Source: Candidatus Omnitrophota bacterium
Lineage (GTDB): Bacteria; Omnitrophota; Gorgyraeia; JABMRG01
Direction: 5' to 3'
DNA length: 44,480 nt
Assembly: GCA_030593065.1 (NCBI GenBank)
Contig: JAUVHV010000014.1
Span: 1 to 44,480 of the forward strand
A program made the position numbers and the translations under genes. Under the pieces are notes generated by a model, which saw only the letters and a program-made list of their open reading frames with translations, was not told the DNA's origin and did not search any database. This document shows, one piece after another, positions 18,762 through 26,619 of the stretch. Position 1 is the stretch's first letter. Each line of letters opens with the position of its first letter.

Positions 18762-19849
18762 TATAATCCAATAGCCTCCATCACTGTTTCAAGTTTTGCC
18801 TCAACAGTTATTGGCTCTCTAACACACCTTATTGCCCTGTCAGGGTCTTTTAAGCCATGCCCGGTCAATATACAGACTATCTGAATATTCCGGTTTGCGG
18901 TATTTAGTTTTCGGTTTTCAGTAAAATAACCCTGTTCATGCAATTTTATAAGGCCTGCGACAGATGCGGCAGATGCAGGTTCAACAAAAACACCCTCCTT
19001 AGCCGCTAATATCTGATACGCCTTGAGTATCTCCTCATCTGTTACCATATCAATAAGCCCACCTGATTCATCACGGGCTGCCACAGCCTGCTGCCATGAT
19101 GCTGGATTGCCGATTCTTATAGCTGTTGCTATAGTCTCTGGATTTTTAATTGGCCTGCCATGAACAATAGGCGCAGAACCAGCAGCCTGGAAACCGCACA
19201 TCATAGGAAGCCTTGTCGATCTGCCCTTTTGCTTATATTCCTTATAGCCTTTCCAGTATGCTGTAATATTACCCGCGTTACCAACAGGCATACATTGAAA
19301 ATCAGGGGCATCATCAAGCATATCACATATCTCAAATGAGGCTGTCTTCTGGCCTTCTATCCTAAATGGGTTCAAGGAATTTACCAGGGTGATGGGGTGC
19401 TGATCTGTAATCTGTTTTACAAGATCTAACGCATCGTCAAAATTTCCATCTATTGCTATCACTTGCGCGCCATGTATAAGCGCTTGAGCAAGTTTCCCAA
19501 GCGCTATAGCGCCTTTAGGAATAAGAACGATGCATCTTATGCCGGAACGTGCGGCAAACGCAGCCGCGGAAGCTGATGTATTGCCTGTTGAAGCACACAT
19601 CACAGCCTCTGTCCCTTCTTCTATGGCTTTCGAGACCGCCATTGTCATGCCGCGGTCTTTGAATGAGCCTGTCGGGTTTAAGCCTTCATATTTTAAAAAT
19701 ACCTCAAAACCCTTCCCTAACATACTACTTAAGTTCTGCGATGGTATGAGTGGCGTGTTACCTTCTAAAAGAGTAACAATGGGTGTCTTTTTTGTTACTG
19801 GCAGATAATCCCTGTATTTGTCTATAATACCATTATAGTTCATACTCAT
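18761..19849 (-). CDS. thrC: Threonine synthase
   Basis: A PLP enzyme converting O-phosphohomoserine to threonine. The PLP lysine is Lys64 in [15 protein letters not shown], and [14 protein letters not shown] is the phosphate-binding Ser/Asn region. [10 protein letters not shown] and the C-terminal [12 protein letters not shown] fit the short ThrC form at 362 residues. Its ATG overlaps the hom stop as ATGA. A second in-frame ATG two codons on (19843) is also possible. With the preceding hom and following kinase-like gene it completes the aspartate-semialdehyde-to-threonine route. Confidence 0.95.
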   Translation of the reverse strand: MSMNYNGIIDKYRDYLPVTKKTPIVTLLEGNTPLIPSQNLSSMLGKGFEVFLKYEGLNPTGSFKDRGMTMAVSKAIEEGTEAVMCASTGNTSASAAAFAARSGIRCIVLIPKGAIALGKLAQALIHGAQVIAIDGNFDDALDLVKQITDQHPITLVNSLNPFRIEGQKTASFEICDMLDDAPDFQCMPVGNAGNITAYWKGYKEYKQKGRSTRLPMMCGFQAAGSAPIVHGRPIKNPETIATAIRIGNPASWQQAVAARDESGGLIDMVTDEEILKAYQILAAKEGVFVEPASAASVAGLIKLHEQGYFTENRKLNTANRNIQIVCILTGHGLKDPDRAIRCVREPITVEAKLETVMEAIGL

Positions 19850-21144
19850 AAACCCTCTTCCAATCTTATAACAACTGACTTTCTTTTAATAACGCTTAAG
19901 GCATCTATTTTTTTTAGCGCCTGCGAAAAAGCGCTCTCTTGTGCCGTATGAGTCATCATAACAATAGGAACGAGCTTTTCCCGCCTCCTTGCCTTCTGGC
20001 TTACAAAAGCTATGCTGATCTTATACTCAGACAATATTCTCGATATTTTTGCAAGTACACCGGGCTTATCTATAGCGGTAAAATGTATATAGTATCTGGT
20101 ATAAAAGTCATCTTTCTTTTTTATTCTCTCAACATGATTATCATATATAATACTCGGTAACGTAACAGATGACTTACCTAATATACTTCTTGATATATCG
20201 ATGATATCGCTGACAACAGCACTTGCGGTAGGCACAGAACCCGCTCCTTTTCCATAAAAAAGGGCCTCGCCCAACATATCTGTATTTAAGAAAATAGCAT
20301 TAAAATTGCCTTCAACAGACGCAAGCGGGTGTTTCTTAGGTATAAGAGTGGGGTGTACCCGTACCTCAAGTTCCCTGCCCACTTTCTTTGCAATCGCTAG
20401 TAGTTTTATTAAATATCCCCAGCTATCCGCATAAGATATATCATCATCGGATATATTGGTTATGCCTTCTATATATATATCCTTAAGCCGTACATCAATG
20501 CCAAAGCTTAAGGATGCAAATATCGCAAGCTTATGTGCCGAATCGAGCCCCTCAATATCCATTGCGGGCCGCTTTTCAGCGTAACCCTTCTTCTGGGCAT
20601 CTTTCAAAGCGTCGTTAAAGCTTGTGCCGTTATTTGTCATTTCACTTAAAATATAATTACAGGTGCCATTTACAATACCGTATATAGAATTTACTTTATT
20701 CGCGACAAGCCCCTCTCTCAAAGCCTTGATTATAGGCACGCCGCCAGCTACACTTGCCTCAAATCGCAGTTCAACGTTATTCTGCTCCGCTTCCTTGAAA
20801 AGGCTCTTTTTGTATATAGAGAGTAATGCTTTATTCGCGGTAATAACATGTTTCTTATTTTTAAGAGCTTGTATTATTATATTACGTGCCGCTTTTATGC
20901 CGCCGATCAATTCTATAACAATATCGATCTTTGGATTATTCAGTATATCATTCACATTGTTAGTTAATATGCGCTTGTTAACCTTTACCAAACGCTTACT
21001 TCTCAAATCCTTGTCACAGACTTTAAGAAGATTTATCGAAGCGCCTAAACGGTTCCTTAAATACGCGCGCTTCTTAAGCAACGCGTCTATAACACCTGTT
21101 CCAATATTACCAAAACCAATTATCCCCACATTTATATTTCGCAT
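19846..21144 (-). CDS. hom: Homoserine dehydrogenase
   Basis: It reduces aspartate semialdehyde to homoserine. The Rossmann motif [11 protein letters not shown] opens the protein, the substrate-binding core includes [11 protein letters not shown] and [17 protein letters not shown], and a C-terminal ACT domain ([14 protein letters not shown]) is the likely threonine sensor. I place the start at the ATG at 21144: GGAGGAG lies 3 nt upstream (GGAGG with 5 nt spacing). The TTG at 21156 is also open but sits just upstream of and inside that Shine-Dalgarno region. This gives 432 residues, normal for the monofunctional enzyme. It follows tRNA-Pro by about 40 nt. Confidence 0.95.
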   Translation of the reverse strand: MRNINVGIIGFGNIGTGVIDALLKKRAYLRNRLGASINLLKVCDKDLRSKRLVKVNKRILTNNVNDILNNPKIDIVIELIGGIKAARNIIIQALKNKKHVITANKALLSIYKKSLFKEAEQNNVELRFEASVAGGVPIIKALREGLVANKVNSIYGIVNGTCNYILSEMTNNGTSFNDALKDAQKKGYAEKRPAMDIEGLDSAHKLAIFASLSFGIDVRLKDIYIEGITNISDDDISYADSWGYLIKLLAIAKKVGRELEVRVHPTLIPKKHPLASVEGNFNAIFLNTDMLGEALFYGKGAGSVPTASAVVSDIIDISRSILGKSSVTLPSIIYDNHVERIKKKDDFYTRYYIHFTAIDKPGVLAKISRILSEYKISIAFVSQKARRREKLVPIVMMTHTAQESAFSQALKKIDALSVIKRKSVVIRLEEGL

Positions 21145-21184
21145 CAGCTCCTCCAATAAAATATTTATCTATAACGGTTCTTAA

Positions 21185-21262
21185 TGGTCGGGGCGGCCGG
21201 ACTTGAACCGGCGACCCCTTGAACCCCATTCAAGTGCGCTAGCCAAACTGCGCTACGCCCCG
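21185..21262 (-). tRNA. tRNA-Pro (anticodon GGG), CCA encoded
   Basis: The acceptor stem CGGGGCG/CGCCCCG is followed by discriminator A and an encoded CCA (21187-21185). The D arm reads AGCGCAGTTTGGCTAGCGC. The anticodon stem CTTGA/TCAAG holds the loop ATGGGGT, so the anticodon is GGG. The T arm has the usual GGTTCAAGTCC. The gene lies 26 bp after gpsA and about 40 bp before hom on the same strand, with no terminator visible on either side, so it is probably cut out of an operon mRNA. Confidence 0.96.
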
Positions 21263-21288
21263 ACACTATAACATATTTATTATAACCT

Positions 21289-22287
21289 TTATTCCCGCTT
21301 TCTGTCTCTTAGCATCAGGTCACTGACAGCGGTATGAGGATTCTTCTCTAAAAAAAGAACCTGATATACCTGCTCTGTAATCGGCATATCTATCCCTACC
21401 TTTTTTGATAATCCATATACAGACCTGGTGGTCTCAATGCCTTCTGCCACCATATCCATATTTTCTATTATTTCTGAGAGCTTCTTACCCCTTGAAATCT
21501 CTTCACCAACTCTTCTATTTCTACTATATAAGCTTATACAAGTTGTAACCAGGTCACCAATACCGCTCAAACCATTAAATGTCTCCTGCTCAGCTCCAAG
21601 TGCGGCGCCTAACCTTTTCATCTCAACCAGCCCGCGCGTAAATAATGCTGCCTTGGCATTTGTACCCAATTTTAGACCATCAGAAATACCCGCGGCAATG
21701 GCTATGATATTCTTTAAGGCACCGCCAAGCTCAACGCCTATCATATCTGTAGAGGTATAGACCCTGAAACGGTCTGACATAAAAAGCTCCTGTGCCCGCT
21801 TAGCAGCTTCTTTCCTGGCTGAAGCAACCACACATGAAGCAGGAAGCCCGCTTGCTATTTCACAGGCTATTGTCGGGCCTGAAAGAACAGCTATATCTAA
21901 ATCACCTATTTCATCTTTAATAAGCTCTGAAGGACGCTCAAAGGTTTCGTTCTCTATGCCCTTAACTACACTTATTAGTATCTTCGCATCTATGCACTTG
22001 CCTTTAAGCTTAGAGATCACGTTACGTAAAAATTGCGATGGAATAGCTATAATAATAGCAGCTGAATCATCTATTGCCGCGCGTATATCAGATGTGATTT
22101 TTACCTCGTCAGGTATAATTACCCCGGGTAAAAACTTCTTATTTTCATGAGTAGCTTTTAATATTTTAGCATAGTCTGAAAACGCACTCCAGAGCTTAAC
22201 TTTTAACCCTTTTTTCGCTAACAAAATAGCCAAAGTTGTACCCCAACTGCCATCCCCTAATACGCAAACTGTATCTATCTTATACAT
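21289..22287 (-). CDS. gpsA: NAD(P)H-dependent glycerol-3-phosphate dehydrogenase
   Basis: It reduces dihydroxyacetone phosphate to sn-glycerol 3-phosphate for phospholipid synthesis. The Rossmann loop is GDGSWGT (11-17), where most homologues have GAGSWGT. The catalytic section contains GGALKNIIAIAAGISDGL, followed by GLSGIGDLVTTC and SRNRRVG. The 332 residues are normal. No Shine-Dalgarno precedes the ATG; instead a consensus promoter ends 9 nt upstream, so the mRNA is probably leaderless. PlsY, which uses its product, is the nearest upstream gene but appears separated by a terminator. Confidence 0.96.
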   Translation of the reverse strand: MYKIDTVCVLGDGSWGTTLAILLAKKGLKVKLWSAFSDYAKILKATHENKKFLPGVIIPDEVKITSDIRAAIDDSAAIIIAIPSQFLRNVISKLKGKCIDAKILISVVKGIENETFERPSELIKDEIGDLDIAVLSGPTIACEIASGLPASCVVASARKEAAKRAQELFMSDRFRVYTSTDMIGVELGGALKNIIAIAAGISDGLKLGTNAKAALFTRGLVEMKRLGAALGAEQETFNGLSGIGDLVTTCISLYSRNRRVGEEISRGKKLSEIIENMDMVAEGIETTRSVYGLSKKVGIDMPITEQVYQVLFLEKNPHTAVSDLMLRDRKRE

Positions 22288-22296
22288 AGTTATATA

Positions 22297-22325
22297 AGTA
22301 TAACCTATAGTGTATACTGAGTCAA
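22297..22325 (-). promoter_or_regulatory. Sigma70-type promoter for (nearly) leaderless gpsA transcript
   Basis: On the minus strand TTGACT (22325-22320), a 17 bp spacer and TATACT (22302-22297) precede the gpsA ATG (22287) by only 9 nt. A start about 7 nt after the -10 box leaves a leader of 0-3 nt, which agrees with the missing Shine-Dalgarno. The boxes are the same as those of the YD-gene promoter, and the spacers share the text TATACAC(C)TATAG. Confidence 0.75.
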
Positions 22326-22344
22326 GAAAATTGGCACATAATCA

Positions 22345-22368
22345 GCCAAAGACTGATCCAACTTTGGC
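22345..22368. repeat. Small perfect inverted repeat
   Basis: GCCAAAG (22345-22351) and CTTTGGC (22362-22368) pair perfectly around a 10 nt loop, about 20 bp upstream of the gpsA -35 box. It has no following T-run on the minus strand. It could be a protein-binding site or residue of a terminator. Confidence 0.35.
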
Positions 22369-22442
22369 GAAGACTCGCAAAAAATGTTACTTATAATCTC
22401 TTATCCAATGTAAAAAACCAGGAGCATTTTGATTCTTAATAA

Positions 22443-22557
22443 GGACACTGTCCCCAATTCCAGCACGACAGTGTTACAAAAGGAGATCTTAAGCAAGAGC
22501 CAATATTGTTTATCTATATAGGGTACAGTGTAAAGCTCAATTTGGGAACAGTGGGCC
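22443..22557. repeat. Degenerate REP/MITE-like inverted repeat
   Basis: The left end GGACACTGTCCCCAATT (22443-22459) recurs inverted and diverged as AATTTGGGAACAGTGGGCC (22539-22557), enclosing about 80 bp with no coding capacity. The GGGGACAGTGTCC type of palindrome is often seen next to REP-associated (Y1/IS200-like) transposases in other bacteria. No transposase is present here, so this would be a non-autonomous or decayed copy. Confidence 0.5.
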
Positions 22558-22598
22558 GAACAACTTTTAAAACGTCTCTATAATTATGTATAGTTATT

Positions 22599-22624
22599 AA
22601 AAAAGTTCAAAGGTTTTAACCTTT
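22599..22624 (-). terminator. Probable Rho-independent terminator after plsY
   Basis: Directly after the plsY stop the minus strand forms a 7 bp stem (AAAGGTT with AACCTTT, 22624-22609) with a 2-4 nt loop. GAAC and six T residues (22604-22599) follow. The stem is AT-rich and the T-run is offset by 4 nt, so strength is uncertain, but its place between plsY and the gpsA promoter fits a transcription end. Confidence 0.5.
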
Positions 22625-23248
22625 TTAACTGTTATTCAACCTCTGGCCTATCTTATACTCTGTACCGTTAATAAGGCGGGATATATTTGCGCGGTGCTTG
22701 TAAATGATAAATGTGCCAAGTAGGCATGCGAAGAGTATATACTCTTTTGGCTTGTGGAGAATAAACATTATAACAGGCAGGCTTATTGCCATTATTATTG
22801 AGCTAAGCGATACATATCTAAAAATAAGCGCGGATAAGCCCCATATGCAGAGTCCAAATGCCGTTGCCATGGGCGCAAGCCCGATAAAGACACCTATCGC
22901 AGTAGCTACTCCTTTACCGCCTCTAAATTTTAGAAATACTGTCCAGATATGTCCACATACAACAGCAAAACCAAGTATGCTTTTAAATAATGGCAAGCTC
23001 AGCAAGGCCTCTGGCCTATAGAAAAATTCTGCAACAAAAATTACTACTACAAGGCCTTTTAATGCATCCAGTAAAAGCGCGATAACTCCTGGCAGCTTAC
23101 CCGCGCTCCTGATAAGATTCGTCGCGCCAACATTACCGCTGCCGTGGTCTCGTATATCTATGCCTTTTAAAAGTTTTCCTAATATATAGCTAAAAGGTAT
23201 AGCGCCTATAAGATATGATACTATGATACCAATTATAATATTGGGCAT
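22625..23248 (-). CDS. plsY: Acyl-phosphate:glycerol-3-phosphate acyltransferase
   Basis: A membrane enzyme that transfers an acyl group from acyl-phosphate to glycerol 3-phosphate, making lysophosphatidate. The 207 residues hold the three PlsY motifs: GSGNVGATNLIR (37-48), GHIWTVFLKFRGGKGVAT in the middle and a C-terminal KHRANISRL. Several hydrophobic segments are clear. It starts 4 bp after der and is the last gene before the terminator. Together with pgsA (two genes earlier) and gpsA (next block) it forms a phospholipid-synthesis neighbourhood. Confidence 0.96.
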   Translation of the reverse strand: MPNIIIGIIVSYLIGAIPFSYILGKLLKGIDIRDHGSGNVGATNLIRSAGKLPGVIALLLDALKGLVVVIFVAEFFYRPEALLSLPLFKSILGFAVVCGHIWTVFLKFRGGKGVATAIGVFIGLAPMATAFGLCIWGLSALIFRYVSLSSIIMAISLPVIMFILHKPKEYILFACLLGTFIIYKHRANISRLINGTEYKIGQRLNNS

Positions 23249-23252
23249 TCTC

Positions 23253-24617
23253 TTAAGACTCCTTCTTCTTAGCGCGTAATTGAAAAGTTACAGGAATTCC
23301 TTCAAAACCAAACTCTTTTCTAAGCTGGCGTTCAATAAATCTTATATATTCTCTCCTTATAAATTTCGGGTTTGTACAGAATAATGTAAACTCAGGTGGC
23401 GCCGCATGTGTCTGGGTAGCATAGAATATCTTTGGCCTTGCGCTTCCATGCGCAACATGCGGAGAGCGCTTTTGTATCCTTTCAAAAAAATTGTTTATGT
23501 GGGGGGTCGATATTAAGATCTGTGACTTTTTTTTCAACCGGCACGCAGCATCTAACGCTTTGATAATATTACGCCTTTGCGTGCAAGAGGTAAAAAGCAC
23601 CGGCATCCATTCAATCGGCCTATATTTATAAACCAAACGTTGTTTATAAACCTGCGTATCAGCCTCTCGCATAAGATCCCATTTATTTACAAGAAGCGTG
23701 CATGCCCTGCCTTTTCTTATCGCATAATCCAGAACAGCAATATCTTCTCTGCAAAGGCCGCAAGATGCGTCTATCATAATCAAGGCCGTGTCAGAACGCT
23801 TGATAGCCTCCTTTGTCCTGGAAAGGCTGAATATCTCAACAACATCCTTAATTTTTTTCTTATGCCTTATCCCGGCTGTATCAACAATAACAAGTAGATC
23901 TTTGCCTCTTTTTATAGTTATGTCAACGGAATCTCTGGTTGTACCTGGAGCTTCATCAACCAACAGCCTCTCTTTATCAAGCAGGCAATTTATAAGCGAC
24001 GATTTACCAACATTAGGCTTGCCGATTACCGCGATATTTATCTGCTCAGGGTTTATTTTACCGTTAACCAGAGAATGCCTTTTTCTGATTTTATTAAACT
24101 CGATGATATATGCCGCGATATCACTATAAAGCTTACCCAGCCCAATCTTGTGCAAAACAGATACCGCGTAAGGCATGCCCAAGCCTAAACGGTAAAAATC
24201 GAAAGCATCATTAGCGAGTCGTTTATCATCAACCCTGTTAACAATCAGGAAAGTCTTTTCATTTGATCTTTTTAATATATCCGCGATATGCTGGTCCTGA
24301 TATGTCAGCCCTGCTCTTATATCAGATACAAATATTACGGCATCAGCCTCTTCTATCGCGTCTCTGCTCTGCTTATATACAAGCTTTTCAATCGGTTCTT
24401 TTGATTTTGATATAATACCACCGGTATCTATTATTATAAATTCCTGTTTATGCAGGCTAACAGAAGCATAAAGACGATCCCGCGTAACACCTGCCACGGA
24501 TTCAACTATCGCTTTCCGCTGCTTGAGTATCCGGTTAAAAAGAGAGGATTTGCCAACATTTGGCCTGCCGATTATGGCAATCTTTGGAAGATTTCTTGTA
24601 TGCTCAATGTGGCTCAT
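23253..24617 (-). CDS. der: Ribosome biogenesis GTPase Der (EngA)
   Basis: Two GTPase domains in tandem are the hallmark of this 50S assembly factor. The first P-loop is GRPNVGKS (17-24) with DTGG as G3; the second is GKPNVGKS (about 199-206) with DTAG and NKWD. The C-terminal KH-like domain (about 355-445) contacts rRNA. The first G4 motif reads NRVD rather than NKxD, a mild departure. At 454 residues it is normal. It overlaps the end of pgsA by 14 bp, and AAGG lies 7 nt before its ATG. Confidence 0.96.
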   Translation of the reverse strand: MSHIEHTRNLPKIAIIGRPNVGKSSLFNRILKQRKAIVESVAGVTRDRLYASVSLHKQEFIIIDTGGIISKSKEPIEKLVYKQSRDAIEEADAVIFVSDIRAGLTYQDQHIADILKRSNEKTFLIVNRVDDKRLANDAFDFYRLGLGMPYAVSVLHKIGLGKLYSDIAAYIIEFNKIRKRHSLVNGKINPEQINIAVIGKPNVGKSSLINCLLDKERLLVDEAPGTTRDSVDITIKRGKDLLVIVDTAGIRHKKKIKDVVEIFSLSRTKEAIKRSDTALIMIDASCGLCREDIAVLDYAIRKGRACTLLVNKWDLMREADTQVYKQRLVYKYRPIEWMPVLFTSCTQRRNIIKALDAACRLKKKSQILISTPHINNFFERIQKRSPHVAHGSARPKIFYATQTHAAPPEFTLFCTNPKFIRREYIRFIERQLRKEFGFEGIPVTFQLRAKKKES

Positions 24618-25155
24618 TTAAAACCTTAGTGCCGCGCCAGACATAGCCAAAACATGATGTTACTGTTAGTATTGCGGTAACAAACCAGAATAGATTACGA
24701 TATGGGCTCTGGAGTAATGATACAATGACTGTCGCCATCTGAAAAAATGTAGTAACCTTGCCTATTAAAGAAGGCTTTATATTTATATTCTTAAAAATAA
24801 TAAAAATAATCACTGACCCTAATAATACAATAGCATCGCGGCTTAAAACAATAATTGTAAGCCATGGCGGTATCCTGGAAGCAACGGGAATATACCTTAA
24901 CATTGAAAGGCATAAAAACGCGGTCAGTATTAAAAGTTTATCAGCAAGTGGGTCAAGAATTTTACCGAGCTCTGTTTTCTGAGAAAACCTTCTTGCCACG
25001 TAACCATCGACAGCATCTGTCAGAACACAGATAAAAAATATACCAAGCGCTACAAACCTCAGAAAATCATACTCTGCCCTGTAATAAAAGAGCGCGGTTA
25101 ATAAGAATGGCACTAAAAGTATTCTTGCTATAGTTAACTTATTTGCGAGGCCCAT
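24604..25155 (-). CDS. pgsA: CDP-diacylglycerol--glycerol-3-phosphate 3-phosphatidyltransferase
   Basis: It makes phosphatidylglycerol phosphate, the precursor of phosphatidylglycerol that Lgt uses. The CDP-alcohol phosphotransferase motif D-x2-DG-x2-AR-x8-G-x3-D-x3-D is perfect (Asp47, Asp50, Gly51, Ala54, Arg55, Gly64, Asp68, Asp72). I start it at the ATG at 25155, 2 bp after the preceding stop. A longer frame reaches back to 25233 but would overlap the zinc-ribbon codons of the upstream gene, and its first 26 residues look unlike PgsA. This gives 183 residues with several membrane spans. Confidence 0.94.
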   Translation of the reverse strand: MGLANKLTIARILLVPFLLTALFYYRAEYDFLRFVALGIFFICVLTDAVDGYVARRFSQKTELGKILDPLADKLLILTAFLCLSMLRYIPVASRIPPWLTIIVLSRDAIVLLGSVIIFIIFKNINIKPSLIGKVTTFFQMATVIVSLLQSPYRNLFWFVTAILTVTSCFGYVWRGTKVLNEPH

Positions 25156-25157
25156 GT

Positions 25158-25985
25158 TTATAGGCCTACCTTTGCGCCGCAAAATGGGCAAAAATTTGTT
25201 CCTGCAGGTAAGGCCTTGCCGCATTCCTGGCATTTGACATCTTTAATCTGAAGCCCGCAATTTGGGCAAAACTGCATGCCAGGGGTTATTTCGGTACCGC
25301 ATTTCGGGCATCTCTGATCAACAACCTTGGCGGCCTTTGGCTCTGATGGTATCTTCTCAGAAATATAATCTGCCATATCCGCTATGGCAAGATGCGTAGC
25401 CTTACCGAGAGGTGTTTTTTTAAAACCGCCAATACTTCCCCCTATGCCTTTGTTATAATAGCCTATTGTAAGGCCTGATGCCGGAACCTTTTTCTCAAAT
25501 CTTTTCGATGCGTATATCTCACCGGTAGTAGCGTCAAATATCCTGATAATACCCCCTATATGCGCCTCTGATATCTTGCCGCCTAACTTAAAACCCTTAA
25601 TCGTAAAACCTAGATCCCCTCCTGATTCTTTATACGTAAATTCTGTAATGGTTCCCCGTATAATATATTCGGCACCCTTCATCCTGCCGGTCTTAGCACC
25701 TGTCGCTCTTGAGACTCTACCGCCAGTAACGAGATCCTGCTCTGTAGTAATATCGTTTAAATTTATTCTCTCTACAACATCGAACTTACCTGTATTTACA
25801 AGCACGTCAGAAAGCATCTCTGCCATGCCTGTGCCAACATCCCACTTTGCATCATGCCAAAACCCGCTTGATGCCTTAATCTCAAAGCCATAGACTGCTA
25901 CACGCGGTTTATAAGCAAGCGCGGAGTTTGAAAAAAAGCATACTACTGTAAATACTATTGCTACAAACCAAGCTGTCTTCCTCAT
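25158..25985 (-). CDS. Exported CsgG-like protein with two C-terminal zinc ribbons
   Basis: The 275-residue protein has a clear signal peptide (1-24; cleavage after ALA) and a CsgG/curli-assembly-like core (about 27-215) with RVAVYGFE, GTGMAEMLSDVLVNTGKFDVVER, AEYIIRGTITEF and RIFDATTGEIYASKR. It then has two four-Cys zinc ribbons: C226/C229 with C240/C243, and C252/C255 with C266/C269, each CxxC-x10-CxxC. CsgG-like proteins form or assist outer-membrane export pores and usually are lipoproteins; no lipobox is seen here. Double zinc ribbons are normally cytoplasmic, so this combination is odd. AAGGAGG lies 8 nt before the ATG. Function is unknown; it may be a periplasmic or outer-membrane assembly factor. 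Confidence 0.82.
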   Translation of the reverse strand: MRKTAWFVAIVFTVVCFFSNSALAYKPRVAVYGFEIKASSGFWHDAKWDVGTGMAEMLSDVLVNTGKFDVVERINLNDITTEQDLVTGGRVSRATGAKTGRMKGAEYIIRGTITEFTYKESGGDLGFTIKGFKLGGKISEAHIGGIIRIFDATTGEIYASKRFEKKVPASGLTIGYYNKGIGGSIGGFKKTPLGKATHLAIADMADYISEKIPSEPKAAKVVDQRCPKCGTEITPGMQFCPNCGLQIKDVKCQECGKALPAGTNFCPFCGAKVGL

Positions 25986-26027
25986 AACCTTACCCTCCTT
26001 TTTTTCAACTAACCTCTATTATGTTGC

Positions 26028-26597
26028 TTATTCTAACACTCTTATTCTTGTCAACGGCCAGTATAGCAGGGATGCCTTTCCCACAAGATATTTCTTTGGC
26101 ACAAACCCCCAATACCTGCTATCTCGCGATGAAGCACTATTATCGCCAAGTACGTAAAAGTTATCATCCGGCACCTTAATTGCTATGTTTTCCTTGCCAT
26201 AAGGCGTATCAGGCTTATTATAATAATATGTCTGGCGTATCTTCTTATGAGACTCGACCAGCACGCCATCAACCCATATGTTGCCGTCTATAATCCGCAC
26301 TGTTTCGCCTCCAATAGCGATAAGCCTTTTAATGAAATCTTTTTTTGTATCTTCCGGATACTTAAATACTATTATATCGCCGCGTTCCGGAGTTTTGAAC
26401 CTATAGATAAACTTATTTACAAGTATGCGGTCACCTTCAATAAGCGTTGGCCTCATTGAACCTGTTGGTATCTTAAAAGCCTGGACAACGAATGCCCTTA
26501 TTATAAGCGCCAGTATTATTGCCGTTACAACAACTTCTACGTTTTCACGGTTAAATATAGATTTAAATATACGTACTAAATAAAATTTTATATTCAA
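26028..26597 (-). CDS. lepB: Signal peptidase I
   Basis: A membrane serine protease that removes signal peptides from exported proteins. After one N-terminal membrane segment (about 20-40) come the catalytic Ser47 in PTGSMRPTL and Lys90 in KDFIKRLIAIGGE, then the late box YVLGDNSASSRDSRYWGFVP. The start is TTG at 26597, with AAGGAGG 8 nt upstream; no ATG is nearer. The 189 residues are a compact but complete form. It lies 22 bp after lepA, the classic lepA-lepB order, in an operon with the exported CsgG-like protein. Confidence 0.96.
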   Translation of the reverse strand: MNIKFYLVRIFKSIFNRENVEVVVTAIILALIIRAFVVQAFKIPTGSMRPTLIEGDRILVNKFIYRFKTPERGDIIVFKYPEDTKKDFIKRLIAIGGETVRIIDGNIWVDGVLVESHKKIRQTYYYNKPDTPYGKENIAIKVPDDNFYVLGDNSASSRDSRYWGFVPKKYLVGKASLLYWPLTRIRVLE

Positions 26598-26619
26598 ATG
26601 CAGATCCTCCTTCTTAGAA

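Larger units (their letters stand above)
22288..22624. other. Gene-free stretch between plsY and gpsA
   Basis: This 337 bp stretch holds, in order from the plsY side, a probable terminator (22599-22624), a degenerate inverted repeat (22443-22557), the sequence CAAAAAATGTTACT (22378-22391) that also flanks hairpin copy B, a small inverted repeat (22345-22368) and the gpsA promoter (22297-22325). I see no coding frame of any length with a ribosome binding site. It is the most repeat-scarred spacer in the window. Confidence 0.7.

Noticed and set aside
24604-25233. Long form of pgsA starting at 25233
   Set aside because: It would overlap the zinc-ribbon codons of the preceding gene; the ATG at 25155 gives a normal PgsA N-terminus.
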